Positions 8,011 through 16,640 of a DNA stretch of 64,000 nucleotides are shown piece after piece. Below the pieces are notes generated by a model, which saw only the letters and a list, made by a program, of their open reading frames with translations, did no database searches and was not told the DNA's origin. Where the stretch lies: NCBI GenBank assembly GCA_019739335.1, contig CP073261.1:2160001-2224000 (forward strand). The letters run 5' to 3'. Source of the stretch: Erythrobacter sp. Lineage in GTDB: Bacteria; Pseudomonadota; Alphaproteobacteria; Sphingomonadales; Sphingomonadaceae. A program made the position numbers and the translations under genes. Each line of letters begins with the position of its first letter. Position 1 is the stretch's first letter.

Positions 8011-9027
8011 ATGGCCACTTCCCCCACCAAGCTGATCTACGTCGATGACAGCCTCCCCGGCATCACCCGCAAGCGCGTGGGCAAGGGGTGGGCCTATTAT
8101 GATGCCAAGGGCGCGCTGATCCGCGATCCGGCGGAGAAGAAGCGCCTAAACGCGATCGCCCTGCCGCCTGCCTATGGCGCGGCATGGTTCTGCCCCGCGC
8201 CCAACGGCCACATCCTTGCCACCGGGGTCGATGCCAAGGGGCGTAAGCAGTATCGTTATCACCCTGAATTCCGCACCGCGCGCGAAAGCGAGAAGTTTGA
8301 TGGCTGTCTCACTTTCGGCAAGCTGCTGCCGCTGGTGCGCAAGCGGGTGGAGGCGGACATGCGCAGCCCCCGGCGGCACAAGGATCGCGCGGTGGCGAGC
8401 GTCGTGCGGCTGCTCGATCTCGGTGCGATCCGCGTCGGCAATACGCAATATGCCAAGGCCAACCGCAGCTTCGGCGCGACCACCTTGCGCTGCCGCCATG
8501 CACAGGTGACCGGCCGCACGCTCAGGCTCAGGTTCACCGCGAAGGGCGGCAAGCAGCGCGAGATGGTGCTGTCCGACGCCGCGCTGGCCCGCTGCGTGCG
8601 GCGGATGCAGGACCTGCCCGGCCAACACCTTTTCCAATGGATCGACGGCGAGGGCGAACCGCATCAGGTCACTTCGGGCGACGTCAATGCCTGGCTGGCG
8701 GACACGATGGGGGAACCCTTTACCGCCAAGAACTTCCGCACCTGGCATGCCAGCGTGATGGCCTTCCGCCTGCTGGGGGAGGCGACCGAGAAGCTCTCGC
8801 TCAAGACGGTGCTCGAAAAGGTGGCCGAGCATCTCGGCAACACCCCCGCCGTCACCCGCAAGAGCTACATCCATCCCGCCGTGCTTGCGCTGGTCGAGGG
8901 GCAGGAGGAATGGCGCGCGCGCCTCCGCCTCCCGCGCAGCACCGCCTATGCCAACCGCTGGGAACGGGGTCTGCTCGAACTGCTGGAGGAATCGCCCGGC
9001 GCAGAGGAACTTCTGGCCGCCGCGTGA
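8011..9027 (+). CDS. DNA topoisomerase IB
   Basis: Predicted 338-residue poxvirus-like type IB topoisomerase, which relaxes supercoils by forming a 3'-phosphotyrosyl bond. The N-terminal domain has GKGWAYYDAKG and PPAYGAAWFCPAPNGHILATG, typical of the bacterial family. The catalytic domain shows GAIRVGNTQYAKANRSFGATTLRCRH (active-site Arg region), FRTWHAS (Arg and His) and TRKSYIHP with the nucleophile Tyr286. The length is that of bacterial TopIB. I use ATG at 8011; a GTG at 7984 in frame would add nine residues. It stands alone between a GST and a peptidase and probably assists the essential gyrase and topoisomerase I. Confidence 0.93.
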   Translation: MATSPTKLIYVDDSLPGITRKRVGKGWAYYDAKGALIRDPAEKKRLNAIALPPAYGAAWFCPAPNGHILATGVDAKGRKQYRYHPEFRTARESEKFDGCLTFGKLLPLVRKRVEADMRSPRRHKDRAVASVVRLLDLGAIRVGNTQYAKANRSFGATTLRCRHAQVTGRTLRLRFTAKGGKQREMVLSDAALARCVRRMQDLPGQHLFQWIDGEGEPHQVTSGDVNAWLADTMGEPFTAKNFRTWHASVMAFRLLGEATEKLSLKTVLEKVAEHLGNTPAVTRKSYIHPAVLALVEGQEEWRARLRLPRSTAYANRWERGLLELLEESPGAEELLAAA

Positions 9028-9085
9028 CATGGGCACGGCGACCGGCTAGATCGTTGCACCTGTAATCAGCCCGAGGAATTCGCCC

Positions 9086-10759
9086 ATGCGCCGCGCCCTT
9101 ATCGCCCTCTCGCTCGCCACAGCGCCGCTGGCGCTGCTCGCTGCCTGCACCGCCGCCACCGAGCAGGCGGGCGAGGGCGGTTATGACATGGCCGCCAGCC
9201 GCGCCAGCGTGCCCGATGTCGCAATGATGCCCGACACCTCCTACCTCACCGAGGAGGAGCGGCGGGTGGTCAACCTGCTGATCGAGGCGAGCGGCTACAT
9301 GGACCAGATCTACCTCCGCCAGCGCGGCGCGGAACTGCCCGCCATGCGCGCCGAGATCGAAGCCAGCGGCGATGCCGAGATGCTGGCGATGTTCGACCGC
9401 AACTTCGGCCCGTGGGACGCGGTGGACGAGAACCGGCCCTTCTTCGGCGAAACTGAATGGCCCGAAGGCGCGGGCTTCTACCCGGCGGACCTGACCCGCG
9501 AGGAATTCGACGCCTATCTCGAAGCCAACCCCGACCAGCGCGACGAACTTATGAGCCCCTACACGGTGGTGAAGCGCGCCCAAAACGAAGACGGGTCCGA
9601 TGGCTTCGTCGCCGTGCCCTATTCCGAGGAATATGCCGAATTCCTCCAGCCCGCCGCCGAACTGCTGCGCGAAGCGGCGGAAATCACCACCAACGCTAGC
9701 CTCAAGCGGTTCCTCACCCTGCGCGCCGACAGCTTCCTTACCGACGACTATTTCGAAAGCGAGATGGCGTGGATGGACCTGAGCGGAACCCCCATCGAAG
9801 TCGCCATCGGCCCTTACGAAGTCTATACCGACCGGCTCTACGGCACCAAGACCGCGTTCGAGAGCTTCGTCACCCTGCGCAATCCGGAGGAAAGCGCCGC
9901 GCTCGATCGCTATGTCGGCTACCTGCGCGACATGGAAGGCAACCTGCCGATCGACGCGCAATACCACAATTTCGCCCGCGGCTTCGAAAGCCCGCTGGCC
10001 GTGGCCGAGCAGGTCCACGGCGGCGGCGACAATGTGCCCGGCGTGCAGACCATCGCCTTCAACCTGCCCAATGACGAACGGGTGCGCGAAGCCAAGGGCG
10101 CGAAGAAGGTGATCCTCTCCAACGTGCTCGGCGCGAAGTTCGACATGATCCTCGATCCGATCGCCGACGTGGTGCTGGCCCCCGATCAGGCCGCGCTCGT
10201 CAGCCGCCGCTACATGCAGTTGTTCACCCTGTTCCACGAACTCAGCCACTCGCTCGGGCCGGGCACGATCACCGTCGATGGCCGCCAGACGACCGTGAAC
10301 GAGGCGCTGCGCGAGCAGTATTCGGCGCTGGAGGAAAGCAAGGCCGACGTGATGGGCGTGTACAACCTGCTCTACATGATGGAACGCGGTGAACTGCCGA
10401 CGGCAGAAAAGAGCGAATTGCTGGCCACCTATTTCGCCGGCCTGTTCCGTTCGATGCGGTTCGGGATCGAGGAAGCCCACGGCAAAGGCGCGGCGGCGCA
10501 ATATGGATTTCTCCTCGAATACGGCGCTTTCGCCTGGGACGAGGAAGCCGAGGTGTTCGTGATCGACGAGGCCAAGCTTGAAGCCGGGCTGACCGAATTG
10601 CTGCGCACCGAACTGATGCTCCAGGCGCGCGGCGATTACGCGGGGACGCAGGCGTTCTTCGAGCGCTACGCGGTGCTTGACGAACACGCCGAAGCGGTGA
10701 TCGCGGGAATGGACGGCATCCCGGTGGATATCCGGCCAGTCTATCCGGACAGTATTTGA
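9086..10759 (+). CDS. Lipoprotein zinc peptidase related to dipeptidyl-peptidase III (M49)
   Basis: Predicted 557-residue lipoprotein (lipobox LLAAC near residue 21). The zinc site is HELSH at residues 384-388 together with EESKAD at 416-421, supplying the third ligand, the layout of peptidase family M49. Classical dipeptidyl-peptidase III has a one-residue-longer HExxGH, so this belongs to a variant branch with an ordinary HExxH. It also carries QYHNFARGFESPLAVAEQ and KTAFESFVTLRN, conserved in such proteins. It would act in the periplasm or at the outer membrane to trim short peptides. ATG at 9086 has GAGGA eight bases upstream. No operon partner is visible. Confidence 0.8.
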   Translation: MRRALIALSLATAPLALLAACTAATEQAGEGGYDMAASRASVPDVAMMPDTSYLTEEERRVVNLLIEASGYMDQIYLRQRGAELPAMRAEIEASGDAEMLAMFDRNFGPWDAVDENRPFFGETEWPEGAGFYPADLTREEFDAYLEANPDQRDELMSPYTVVKRAQNEDGSDGFVAVPYSEEYAEFLQPAAELLREAAEITTNASLKRFLTLRADSFLTDDYFESEMAWMDLSGTPIEVAIGPYEVYTDRLYGTKTAFESFVTLRNPEESAALDRYVGYLRDMEGNLPIDAQYHNFARGFESPLAVAEQVHGGGDNVPGVQTIAFNLPNDERVREAKGAKKVILSNVLGAKFDMILDPIADVVLAPDQAALVSRRYMQLFTLFHELSHSLGPGTITVDGRQTTVNEALREQYSALEESKADVMGVYNLLYMMERGELPTAEKSELLATYFAGLFRSMRFGIEEAHGKGAAAQYGFLLEYGAFAWDEEAEVFVIDEAKLEAGLTELLRTELMLQARGDYAGTQAFFERYAVLDEHAEAVIAGMDGIPVDIRPVYPDSI

Positions 10760-10789
10760 GACTCCAAATAGGAGGAGCGAAAACTATCC

Positions 10790-11716
10790 ATGAATCTGCA
10801 ATGGCCGTACGGCAACGATGATTTGTGCCCTTGCGGGGGTAATGTCCGTTATGCAGATTGCCACAAAAGCTTAGATTCTCAATTTCCAATTGGCCGCAGA
10901 TTTTCATTTGGGAACCCATGGGATAGGACTGGATATTCGCACCCTAAGTGTTATTTAAACTCCTCAATAGATTGTTCAGAGAAGATTTCTAGAGAGCATA
11001 TACTTCCAAGATCCATAGTAAAAAAATTTGCCAGCGGCATCGGGCTTGCCTCGGATAAGCTACTGCATCTTTCCAATAAGACGATGAGTGACGGATTTAC
11101 GGCGAAGATACTGTGCGAAAGGCACAATAACGGATTAAGTCCTCTTGACGCTTACTTCGAAAAAATCGATTCAGTTTTAGTCGAAATCGGCAATTGTTTA
11201 TTAAATGGAAATCTAACAGAAGATAGAATTTATTTTATAGATGGCTTTCTTTTTGAAAGCGCTATTTTGAAATCATCCATGTCATTTATGTTTTCCAAAA
11301 TTCTCAAAGAAGACATAGACATAAATACTGTTGGTAGAAAAAGACTTTCTGATTGGCTCTTAGGCTGGGAAGAGCCGGCGAAAGAGTGTGGCTTGTCGTT
11401 TGGTATGGCGCAGGCGCAATATAAGGACGGCGCGTTTTCATATTTCAACACCTTACGGGATAAAAGTAAGGTAATAGGCGCACATTTTGGATTCAGAAAT
11501 CTTTATTGTCTAATCCGTCTATTTCGTGGAAATGTATCAGCATTTAATGGTTTGCATGCTAAGTTGATCGAGTTTAAAGCGAATAGCGGAAGTTCATGCT
11601 ATGTGTTTTTTGGTTGGGACGAGCCAATTCGAGCTAAGGATCAGATAGGCCGTTATTCTGGTTGGTCAGATCATTTATGGAGCGAGAAAGTTGGGTCGCC
11701 GCCTTGGTCGAGTTAA
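10790..11716 (+). CDS. AT-rich SEC-C motif protein with HNH-like core
   Basis: Predicted 308-residue protein. The N terminus holds a SEC-C zinc motif (CPCGGNVRYADCHK). It is followed by EHILPRSI and then LCERHNNGLSPLD, spaced like an HNH/His-Me finger nuclease fold. The rest is unfamiliar. Base composition is clearly lower in G+C than the neighbours and codon use is full of A/T-ending codons, so it was probably acquired by horizontal transfer. AGGAGG precedes the ATG. It stands alone between a peptidase and TrhO, with no integrase or partner genes. Such nuclease-like singletons often belong to defence or toxin systems, but nothing here proves that. Confidence 0.6.
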   Translation: MNLQWPYGNDDLCPCGGNVRYADCHKSLDSQFPIGRRFSFGNPWDRTGYSHPKCYLNSSIDCSEKISREHILPRSIVKKFASGIGLASDKLLHLSNKTMSDGFTAKILCERHNNGLSPLDAYFEKIDSVLVEIGNCLLNGNLTEDRIYFIDGFLFESAILKSSMSFMFSKILKEDIDINTVGRKRLSDWLLGWEEPAKECGLSFGMAQAQYKDGAFSYFNTLRDKSKVIGAHFGFRNLYCLIRLFRGNVSAFNGLHAKLIEFKANSGSSCYVFFGWDEPIRAKDQIGRYSGWSDHLWSEKVGSPPWSS

Positions 11717-11820
11717 ACGATTAGATCGCTTTCCTACTCGGCCAAAAACAGGCTCTGCTGGCGGGCATGACCCAACCATTTGCTTCGCCCGCTCCAGTCC
11801 GCCTGCCGCTCGCGTGCCAA

Positions 11821-11899
11821 GGTGACACCTCGCCGCACGAAGCTGACGCTTCCCCGCGACAGGGTCACACAATCCCCCCGCAAAGCCACACATCCGCGC
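11821..11899. repeat. Four imperfect 21-22 bp tandem units upstream of trhO
   Basis: Units start at about 11821, 11842, 11863 and 11885, each with a GGTGACAC-like core (GGTGACAC, GCTGACGC, GGTCACAC, GCCACACA) followed by a C-rich, G-poor tail. The period is close to two DNA turns, so equivalent faces align. The array is about 100 bases before the trhO start in a gap without genes. Confidence 0.5.
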
Positions 11900-12000
11900 T
11901 TTTTGCCTCTGAACAGTGTTCCATCTGCTCCATAATTCCCCCGCCCATCTGAAAACCGCCCCACTGGCCCCGCCGCCCGACAGAAGCTAAAGCCCCCGTC

Positions 12001-12987
12001 ATGTCCCTGAGCACCCCTGCCATCGAAGGACCGATCCAGGTCGCCGCGCTCTATCGGTTTGCGCGGTTCGACGATCCGCAGGCCTTGCGCGGCCCGCTGG
12101 CGGAGCTGTGCAAGGCGCACGGCGTCAAGGGCACGCTGCTGCTGGCGCAGGAGGGGATCAACGGCACGATTGCCGGATCGCCCGAGGGCATTACGGCCGT
12201 GCTCGATCACATCCGCAGCCTGCCCGATTGCGCCGCGATCGAGGTCAAGTTCTCCGGCGCAGCCACGATGCCGTTCCACCGCATGAAAGTGCGGGTGAAG
12301 CGCGAGATCGTGACGATGGGGCAGCCGGGGCTCGATCCGCGCGAACGGGCGGGGGTCTATGTCGAGCCGCAGGACTGGAACGCGCTGATCGCCGATCCGG
12401 GCACGATCGTGATCGACACCCGCAACGACTACGAAGTGGCAGTGGGCCAGTTCGAAGGCGCGATAGACCCGCAAACCCCCAGCTTTGCCGATTTTCCCGC
12501 ATGGTTCCGCCAGCACCGCGAGCGGCTGCTGGCGGCGAACAACGGCCAGCCGCCCAGGGTGGCGATGTACTGCACCGGCGGCATCCGCTGCGAGAAATCG
12601 ACCGCCTTCCTCGCTGCCGAGGGGGTGGCGGAGGTCTATCACCTCAAGGGCGGCATCCTGAAGTACCTTGAGGAAGTGCCCGCAGAACTCAGCCAGTGGC
12701 GCGGCGAATGCTTCGTGTTCGACCAGCGGGTGAGCGTCGGCCACGGGCTGGTGCCGGGCACCCACCTGCTCTGCCACGCCTGCCGCCGCCCGGTGAACGA
12801 GGCCGATGCCGCCTCCCCGCTCTACGAGGAAGGCGTAAGCTGCCCCGCCTGCCATGCAGAGCGGACCGAGGAACAGCGCGCCAGCTATCGCGAACGCCAG
12901 CGGCAGGAACTGCTCGCGGCACAGCGCGGTTATGCCCATGTCGGCGCGGTGCGGGACAGCGACGGCCCCGATGCGGGCGATGGCTGA
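12001..12987 (+). CDS. trhO: tRNA uridine(34) hydroxylase TrhO (YceA), rhodanese fold
   Basis: Predicted 328-residue enzyme that hydroxylates uridine 34 of certain tRNAs using molecular oxygen, the first step to 5-methoxyuridine and cmo5U. An N-terminal acylphosphatase-like domain ([18 protein letters not shown]) is followed by a rhodanese domain (VIDTRNDYE and [20 protein letters not shown]) with active Cys191. The C-terminal extension carries a four-cysteine cluster (CHACRRPV and CPACHAE) seen in the long form. The length matches YceA-like proteins of alphaproteobacteria. The stop overlaps the next gene by eight bases, so the two are co-transcribed. A tandem repeat lies about 100 bases upstream. 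Confidence 0.92.
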   Translation: MSLSTPAIEGPIQVAALYRFARFDDPQALRGPLAELCKAHGVKGTLLLAQEGINGTIAGSPEGITAVLDHIRSLPDCAAIEVKFSGAATMPFHRMKVRVKREIVTMGQPGLDPRERAGVYVEPQDWNALIADPGTIVIDTRNDYEVAVGQFEGAIDPQTPSFADFPAWFRQHRERLLAANNGQPPRVAMYCTGGIRCEKSTAFLAAEGVAEVYHLKGGILKYLEEVPAELSQWRGECFVFDQRVSVGHGLVPGTHLLCHACRRPVNEADAASPLYEEGVSCPACHAERTEEQRASYRERQRQELLAAQRGYAHVGAVRDSDGPDAGDG

Positions 12988-13606
12988 GCCGGTCCTCTAC
13001 AGCTTTCGCCGCTGCCCCTACGCGATGCGCGCGCGGCTGGCGCTGGTGGTGAGCGGGACCGCCTGCGAACTGCGCGAGGTGAAGCTCTCGGCCAAGCCGC
13101 AGGCGATGCTCAACCTGTCGCCCAAGGGCACGGTTCCGGTGCTGGTACTGGCGGACGGCACGGTGATCGACGAGAGCCTGGCGATCATGCGCTGGGCGTT
13201 GGATCGGAACGATCCCGAGGGCTGGCTGGCGCGCGATGACGCGGCGCTGATTGCCGCCAATGACGGGCGCTTCAAGCACGACCTCGACCGCTACAAGTAC
13301 CCCGAGCGGCACGACAGCGATCCGCTGGTTCACCGGAAATGCGGGCTGGCCTTCCTGCGCGAACTCGATGGTCGTCTGGCGGGGCAGGGACAGTTGTGCG
13401 GATCGGCGCGGGGCCTCGCCGATGCGGCCGTGTTCCCCTTCGTACGCCAGTTCGCGGCGGTGGACCGGGAGTGGTTTGCCGGGGTGGACCTGCCGAATCT
13501 CAAACCGTGGCTGGCCGGGCATGTCGAGTCGCCACTGTTCCAGACGATTATGCAGCGCGAGCAGCCGTGGTCTCCCGGTGCCGCCCCAGTGGCTATGGCG
13601 CTGTGA
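12980..13606 (+). CDS. Glutathione S-transferase-like protein
   Basis: Predicted 208-residue protein. The N-terminal thioredoxin-like fold has [27 protein letters not shown] and [10 protein letters not shown], the glutathione-binding layout. The helical C-terminal half ([31 protein letters not shown]) matches GST-C. CPYA resembles the catalytic motif of Omega-type or glutaredoxin-like GSTs, so it may act as a thiol reductase. I prefer ATG 12980; an ATG at 12971 also lies in frame. It overlaps trhO by eight bases and so shares its transcript. It converges with the DUF4199 gene three bases away. Confidence 0.8.
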   Translation: MAEPVLYSFRRCPYAMRARLALVVSGTACELREVKLSAKPQAMLNLSPKGTVPVLVLADGTVIDESLAIMRWALDRNDPEGWLARDDAALIAANDGRFKHDLDRYKYPERHDSDPLVHRKCGLAFLRELDGRLAGQGQLCGSARGLADAAVFPFVRQFAAVDREWFAGVDLPNLKPWLAGHVESPLFQTIMQREQPWSPGAAPVAMAL

Positions 13607-13608
13607 CT

Positions 13609-14076
13609 TCAGTCCTTCGCCTCCAGCGGCATGAAGCGCGGATTGCGCAGCAGTGCCGCGCTCACCAGTGGCACGATAAGCGCCACTGGCAAGATCTCGG
13701 TAAAGGTGATCGGCATCCGGTAGAGCGGGTCGCCGTAGCCGGGATAGCCCATGCCGATGATGGCATCGACGTAGGCATAGTCGGTGAAGAAGAGATAGGC
13801 TTCCCAGCCCACAACGTAGAAGGCGGCGGCGATCAGCGCCATGCCGATCCCCAGCTTGAGCGCGGTCAGGAACCCGATCACGCCGCCCAGTTCATGGTCG
13901 CGGTAGCGCTTCACCCCGACGAAGATCAGGCTCAGGGCAATGAACATGGTGAGGAAGCCGACGGCCATCCCCATCGCATTGTCCATGTCGCCGAAGTGGA
14001 GGGTGGTGAGGAACAGCACGGAGAGCAGCGCTCCGGAAAGCGTGCCGTAGGTGAGAATGGTGCGGGTCTGGGTCAT
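13609..14076 (-). CDS. DUF4199 family membrane protein
   Basis: Predicted 155-residue inner-membrane protein with about four membrane helices: residues near 8-27, 32-50, 69-92 and 125-145. The sequence TYGTLSGALLSVLFLTTLHFGDMDNAMGMAVGFLTMFIALSLIFVGVKRYRD belongs to the DUF4199 family, whose function is unknown. ATG at 14076 has GGGAGA seven bases upstream; ATGs further upstream lack one. The adjacent membrane LuxR regulator starts about 500 bases upstream on the same strand, an arrangement found repeatedly in sphingomonads, suggesting that the regulator senses or controls this protein. Confidence 0.8.
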   Translation of the reverse strand: MTQTRTILTYGTLSGALLSVLFLTTLHFGDMDNAMGMAVGFLTMFIALSLIFVGVKRYRDHELGGVIGFLTALKLGIGMALIAAAFYVVGWEAYLFFTDYAYVDAIIGMGYPGYGDPLYRMPITFTEILPVALIVPLVSAALLRNPRFMPLEAKD

Positions 14077-14168
14077 GCAAGGTCTCCCTGTTGGTGTCAT
14101 GTTCATGGCACCAGCCTTGTGTCGGACACCATCGCCCAAACGGGTGATTTAGGCAAAATCGCCCGGAT

Positions 14169-14594
14169 TTACGGCAACAGCCGCAGTTCGCGTGCGCGGG
14201 CAATGGCTTCGGTGCGGTTGCTCGCTTCGAGCTTCTCGAACAGGCGGGCGAGGTGCGTTTTGACGGTGTTGGGAGAGATGCCGAGCTGCCGGGCGATCAC
14301 CTTGTTCGCCGATCCCTTGGCCAGATGCTCCAGCACTTCGCATTCGCGCTGGGAGATGCCGAGGCTGGCGAGCGCCGCTTCGTTGCGGGTGAAACCGGCA
14401 GGCCGTACGCGCGGGGTCAGGCGATTGCCCAGCCACACTCCGAACCCGGCGAAAAGGAGGGCGATGGCCAGAACGTAGAGCTCGGTCGACCACTGGCGCG
14501 AGAGGTGCCGCCAGTCCAGCCAGGCCAGCAACAGGGCGAATACTGCGATCATCGCGCCATAGGCAAAGGCGATCCGCAGCATGGCCCGGTTCAT
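14169..14594 (-). CDS. Membrane-anchored LuxR-type transcriptional regulator
   Basis: Predicted 141-residue regulator. Two membrane helices lie at residues 5-24 and 38-57, followed by a short linker and a LuxR (GerE) helix-turn-helix: LGISQRECEVLEHLAKGSANKVIARQLGISPNTVKTHLARLFEKLEASNRTEAIARARELRLL. No receiver or ligand-binding domain is present, so the membrane part itself may be the sensor. Its stop is 93 bases from the DUF4199 gene start on the same strand, so the two are likely one unit. The ilvE stop is 13 bases upstream of its start, so it may also be transcribed with ilvE. Confidence 0.85.
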   Translation of the reverse strand: MNRAMLRIAFAYGAMIAVFALLLAWLDWRHLSRQWSTELYVLAIALLFAGFGVWLGNRLTPRVRPAGFTRNEAALASLGISQRECEVLEHLAKGSANKVIARQLGISPNTVKTHLARLFEKLEASNRTEAIARARELRLLP

Positions 14595-14606
14595 GGCCCG
14601 CGCGCC

Positions 14607-15683
14607 TCAGTCGAGCCGCATCACCCAGCCGTGGCGGTCTTCCACCAGGCCGCGCTGGATGCCCACCAGTTCGTCGCGCAGGCGAGTGGTCATCTGTCCC
14701 GGCCCGCCGCCGCCGATGCTGAATTCGCCATCGCGCCCCGCCACCTTGCCCACCGCCGTCACCACCGCCGCAGTGCCGCAGGCGAAGGTTTCGACAAGGC
14801 GGCCTGAAGCGGCGTCATTGCGCCATTGGTCGAGCGAATAGCGTTCCTCGCGCACGTCCAGCCCCTGTTCGCGGGCAAGCGTCAACAGGCTGTCGCGGGT
14901 GATGCCGGGCAAGATCGTGCCGCCCAAGGGAGGAGTGATCATGCTGCCGTCGTCGAACACGAAGAACAGGTTCATGCCGCCCAGTTCCTCGATCCAGCAA
15001 TGCTCCGCCGCGTCGAGGAAGACGACCTGATCGTGGTCCTTGGCGAAGGCTTCCTTGGTCGGCACCAGACTGGCGGCGTAATTGCCGCCGCACTTGGCCT
15101 CACCCGTGCCGCCGGGCGCGGCGCGGGTGTAGTCGCTCACCCAGACGGAAACCGCCGGGGCGCCGGACTTGAAGTAGTTGCCCGCGGGGGAGAGGATGAC
15201 GAGGAACTTGTACTTCGTCGCCGGACGCACGCCGAGGAAATGCTCGTTGGCGAACATGAACGGGCGGATGTAGAGCGAGCCGCCATCGACCTTGGGAAAC
15301 CAGTCGGCGTCGGCCAACACCGCCTGCCGCACCGCTTCAACGAACACGTCCTCGGGCAGTTCGGGCATGGCGAGGCGCTGGGCGCTGGCGTTGAAGCGGC
15401 GGGCATTGGCATCGGGGCGGAACAGCGCCATCGTGCCGTCGGCCAGCCGGTAGGCCTTCATCCCCTCGAAGATTTCCTGCGCATAGTGCAGCACGCTGGA
15501 TGCCGGATGCAGAGGGATGGGCTGGAGCGGTCCGAGCGTGGCGGTGTGCCAGCCTTCTGCTGCGTCATAGTCGATCGAGACCATGTGATCGGTGAACACC
15601 TTGCCGAACCCGGGATCGGCAATGGCCTGATCGCGTGCGGCGGAGGGAACCGGGGACGGGTGGGGAAGGCGTTCGAACTGCAT
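14607..15683 (-). CDS. ilvE: Branched-chain amino acid aminotransferase
   Basis: Predicted 358-residue fold-type IV PLP enzyme that moves the amino group between glutamate and the 2-keto acids of Leu, Ile and Val, the last step of their synthesis. SVLHYAQEIFEGMKAYR, GEAKCGGNYAASL with the PLP lysine, and DAAEHCWIEELGGMNLFFV are family hallmarks. CGTAAVVTAVGKV and the C-terminal WV complete a full-length enzyme of the IlvE type II group. Upstream on the same strand is an unusual leader: a tiny open frame with a very strong ribosome site (15835-15891) and a hairpin (15747-15777). The LuxR gene follows after 12 bases. Confidence 0.95.
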   Translation of the reverse strand: MQFERLPHPSPVPSAARDQAIADPGFGKVFTDHMVSIDYDAAEGWHTATLGPLQPIPLHPASSVLHYAQEIFEGMKAYRLADGTMALFRPDANARRFNASAQRLAMPELPEDVFVEAVRQAVLADADWFPKVDGGSLYIRPFMFANEHFLGVRPATKYKFLVILSPAGNYFKSGAPAVSVWVSDYTRAAPGGTGEAKCGGNYAASLVPTKEAFAKDHDQVVFLDAAEHCWIEELGGMNLFFVFDDGSMITPPLGGTILPGITRDSLLTLAREQGLDVREERYSLDQWRNDAASGRLVETFACGTAAVVTAVGKVAGRDGEFSIGGGGPGQMTTRLRDELVGIQRGLVEDRHGWVMRLD

Positions 15684-15746
15684 CCGCGCCGATTAGGCGG
15701 GGCGATGGAGAGAGGCAAGAGGGCAGGTTGCGCGGCACAAATGAGA

Positions 15747-15777
15747 AGGGCGGCCCTGCCGAAACAGGAACCGCCCT
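15747..15777 (-). terminator. Hairpin in the ilvE leader, terminator- or attenuator-like
   Basis: On the minus strand AGGGCGG and CCGCCCT arms with an inner CCTG/CAGG stem enclose a short loop, followed by TTCTCATTTG, a weak T-rich tail. It lies 64 bases before the ilvE start and 58 bases after the small frame at 15835-15891. It could terminate the transcript from the lipoprotein pair or act as an attenuator. Confidence 0.45.
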
Positions 15778-15834
15778 CCGCATGGTCAGCGGTCAATGCG
15801 ACCGCCCACGAAGCCTCACTCGGCGAATTGAGAA

Positions 15835-15891
15835 TTACCGAATATGCTCCGCGTGGATCGTCACCGACCTCCCTGCTGAACCATGAGACAT
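15835..15891 (-). CDS. Eighteen-residue leader ORF with near-perfect ribosome-binding site
   Basis: A short frame reads MSHGSAGRSVTIHAEHIR. Its ATG is preceded by AAAGGAGGTGATCC at a short spacing, an almost complete complement of the 16S rRNA 3' tail, far better than any other start in this window. It sits between the lipoprotein pair and ilvE, upstream of a hairpin. It has no run of Leu, Ile or Val codons, so classical branched-chain attenuation is not indicated. It could be a translated leader that couples ribosome occupancy to hairpin formation, or a small protein. No homologue is known to me. Confidence 0.4.
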   Translation of the reverse strand: MSHGSAGRSVTIHAEHIR

Positions 15892-16076
15892 CGGATCACC
15901 TCCTTTCGCGCTGTAAGAGCCAGGACCGCCATTTCACCGGGGCCCAAGACCTGCGTGGGCCGCCGGTCTTGCTGTGCAATGTGAATCGGCGCGCGCGCGA
16001 AAACAAGCCTTGTAATTATCTTTTTCACAGTCAGTATTGTGCGTTCCGCAAGCGCGCCGGCTGCGGACTTCCCAAC
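15892..16076. other. Upstream part of the ilvE leader region
   Basis: No gene is seen. On the minus strand GATAAT occurs near 16021, 130 bases before the small leader frame, possibly a -10 element, without a convincing -35 match. A short GC-alternating run (cgcgcgcg) is also present. Confidence 0.3.
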
Positions 16077-16640
16077 CTACCTGCGGCATTCCTCGATCAC
16101 CCGCGTGACTTCGGGCCATGCGGGGACGTAGAGCGTTGGTTCGCCAGCGATTTCCACTGCAAAGCGGCCCTTGGAAAAGGCCATCGCGTCGAGGAAACTG
16201 TCAGTAGCTGGCACCGACGCGATGAGACCGCCTGCGCCCGGTTCGGCGCGCAATTCGCGGTCCAATGTCTCGGTGCGGATGCGCATCGTTCGCGCTGCCT
16301 GCACGCTGCTCTGCCGTTGCAGAGCGACGCTGCGGTTCGCGCGGTCGCAATGCAGCGCAAACAGGGAACCGGTTCCAGTCGGCCCAAACGTCGCGGCAGG
16401 CGCGCCGGTTTGCGCAGCATAGCGCCAGTCGCCCGGGGTCTGCGGCGCGTCCATCCAGTTGTCATAGGTGGGTGTGATGACTTGCGGGGGAGCCTGGCTC
16501 GGCTCCGCCGCCTGAGTTGGCGCAGGGGCGGGGGAGGGCGCCGGGGTAGGTTCCGGCGCGGGGGGAATGCAAGCGGTGAGGGCCAGGGCGCTGCCGATTA
16601 CGAGCGCTCCTGTCGCAACGCGGATAAGGTTCAACTGCAT
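16077..16640 (-). CDS. Proline-rich lipoprotein of unknown function (copy 1)
   Basis: Predicted 187-residue lipoprotein. The signal peptide ends in LTAC; a Pro/Ala-rich linker (residues 25-55) follows, then a globular domain with GDWRYAAQTGAPAATFGPTG and a C-terminal VIEECR. The domain resembles the neighbouring gene product (LESGEWIVTEDANGARAMFG and VIDSC), so the two are tandem paralogues. Both have a conserved Cys about 80 residues in and another near the C terminus, perhaps a disulfide. The gene overlaps its upstream neighbour by ten bases and must be in the same operon. No function is recognised; envelope location is the only firm statement. Confidence 0.65.
   Translation of the reverse strand: MQLNLIRVATGALVIGSALALTACIPPAPEPTPAPSPAPAPTQAAEPSQAPPQVITPTYDNWMDAPQTPGDWRYAAQTGAPAATFGPTGTGSLFALHCDRANRSVALQRQSSVQAARTMRIRTETLDRELRAEPGAGGLIASVPATDSFLDAMAFSKGRFAVEIAGEPTLYVPAWPEVTRVIEECRR

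Noticed and set aside
8852..10687. Minus-strand frame of 611 codons opposite the M49-like peptidase
   Set aside because: Composition bias of the plus-strand gene explains it; no family and no start signal.
15889..15908. Fragment of a 16S rRNA 3' end on the plus strand (GGATCACCTCCTTT)
   Set aside because: Only about 15 bases match; it is better read as a strong ribosome site on the minus strand.
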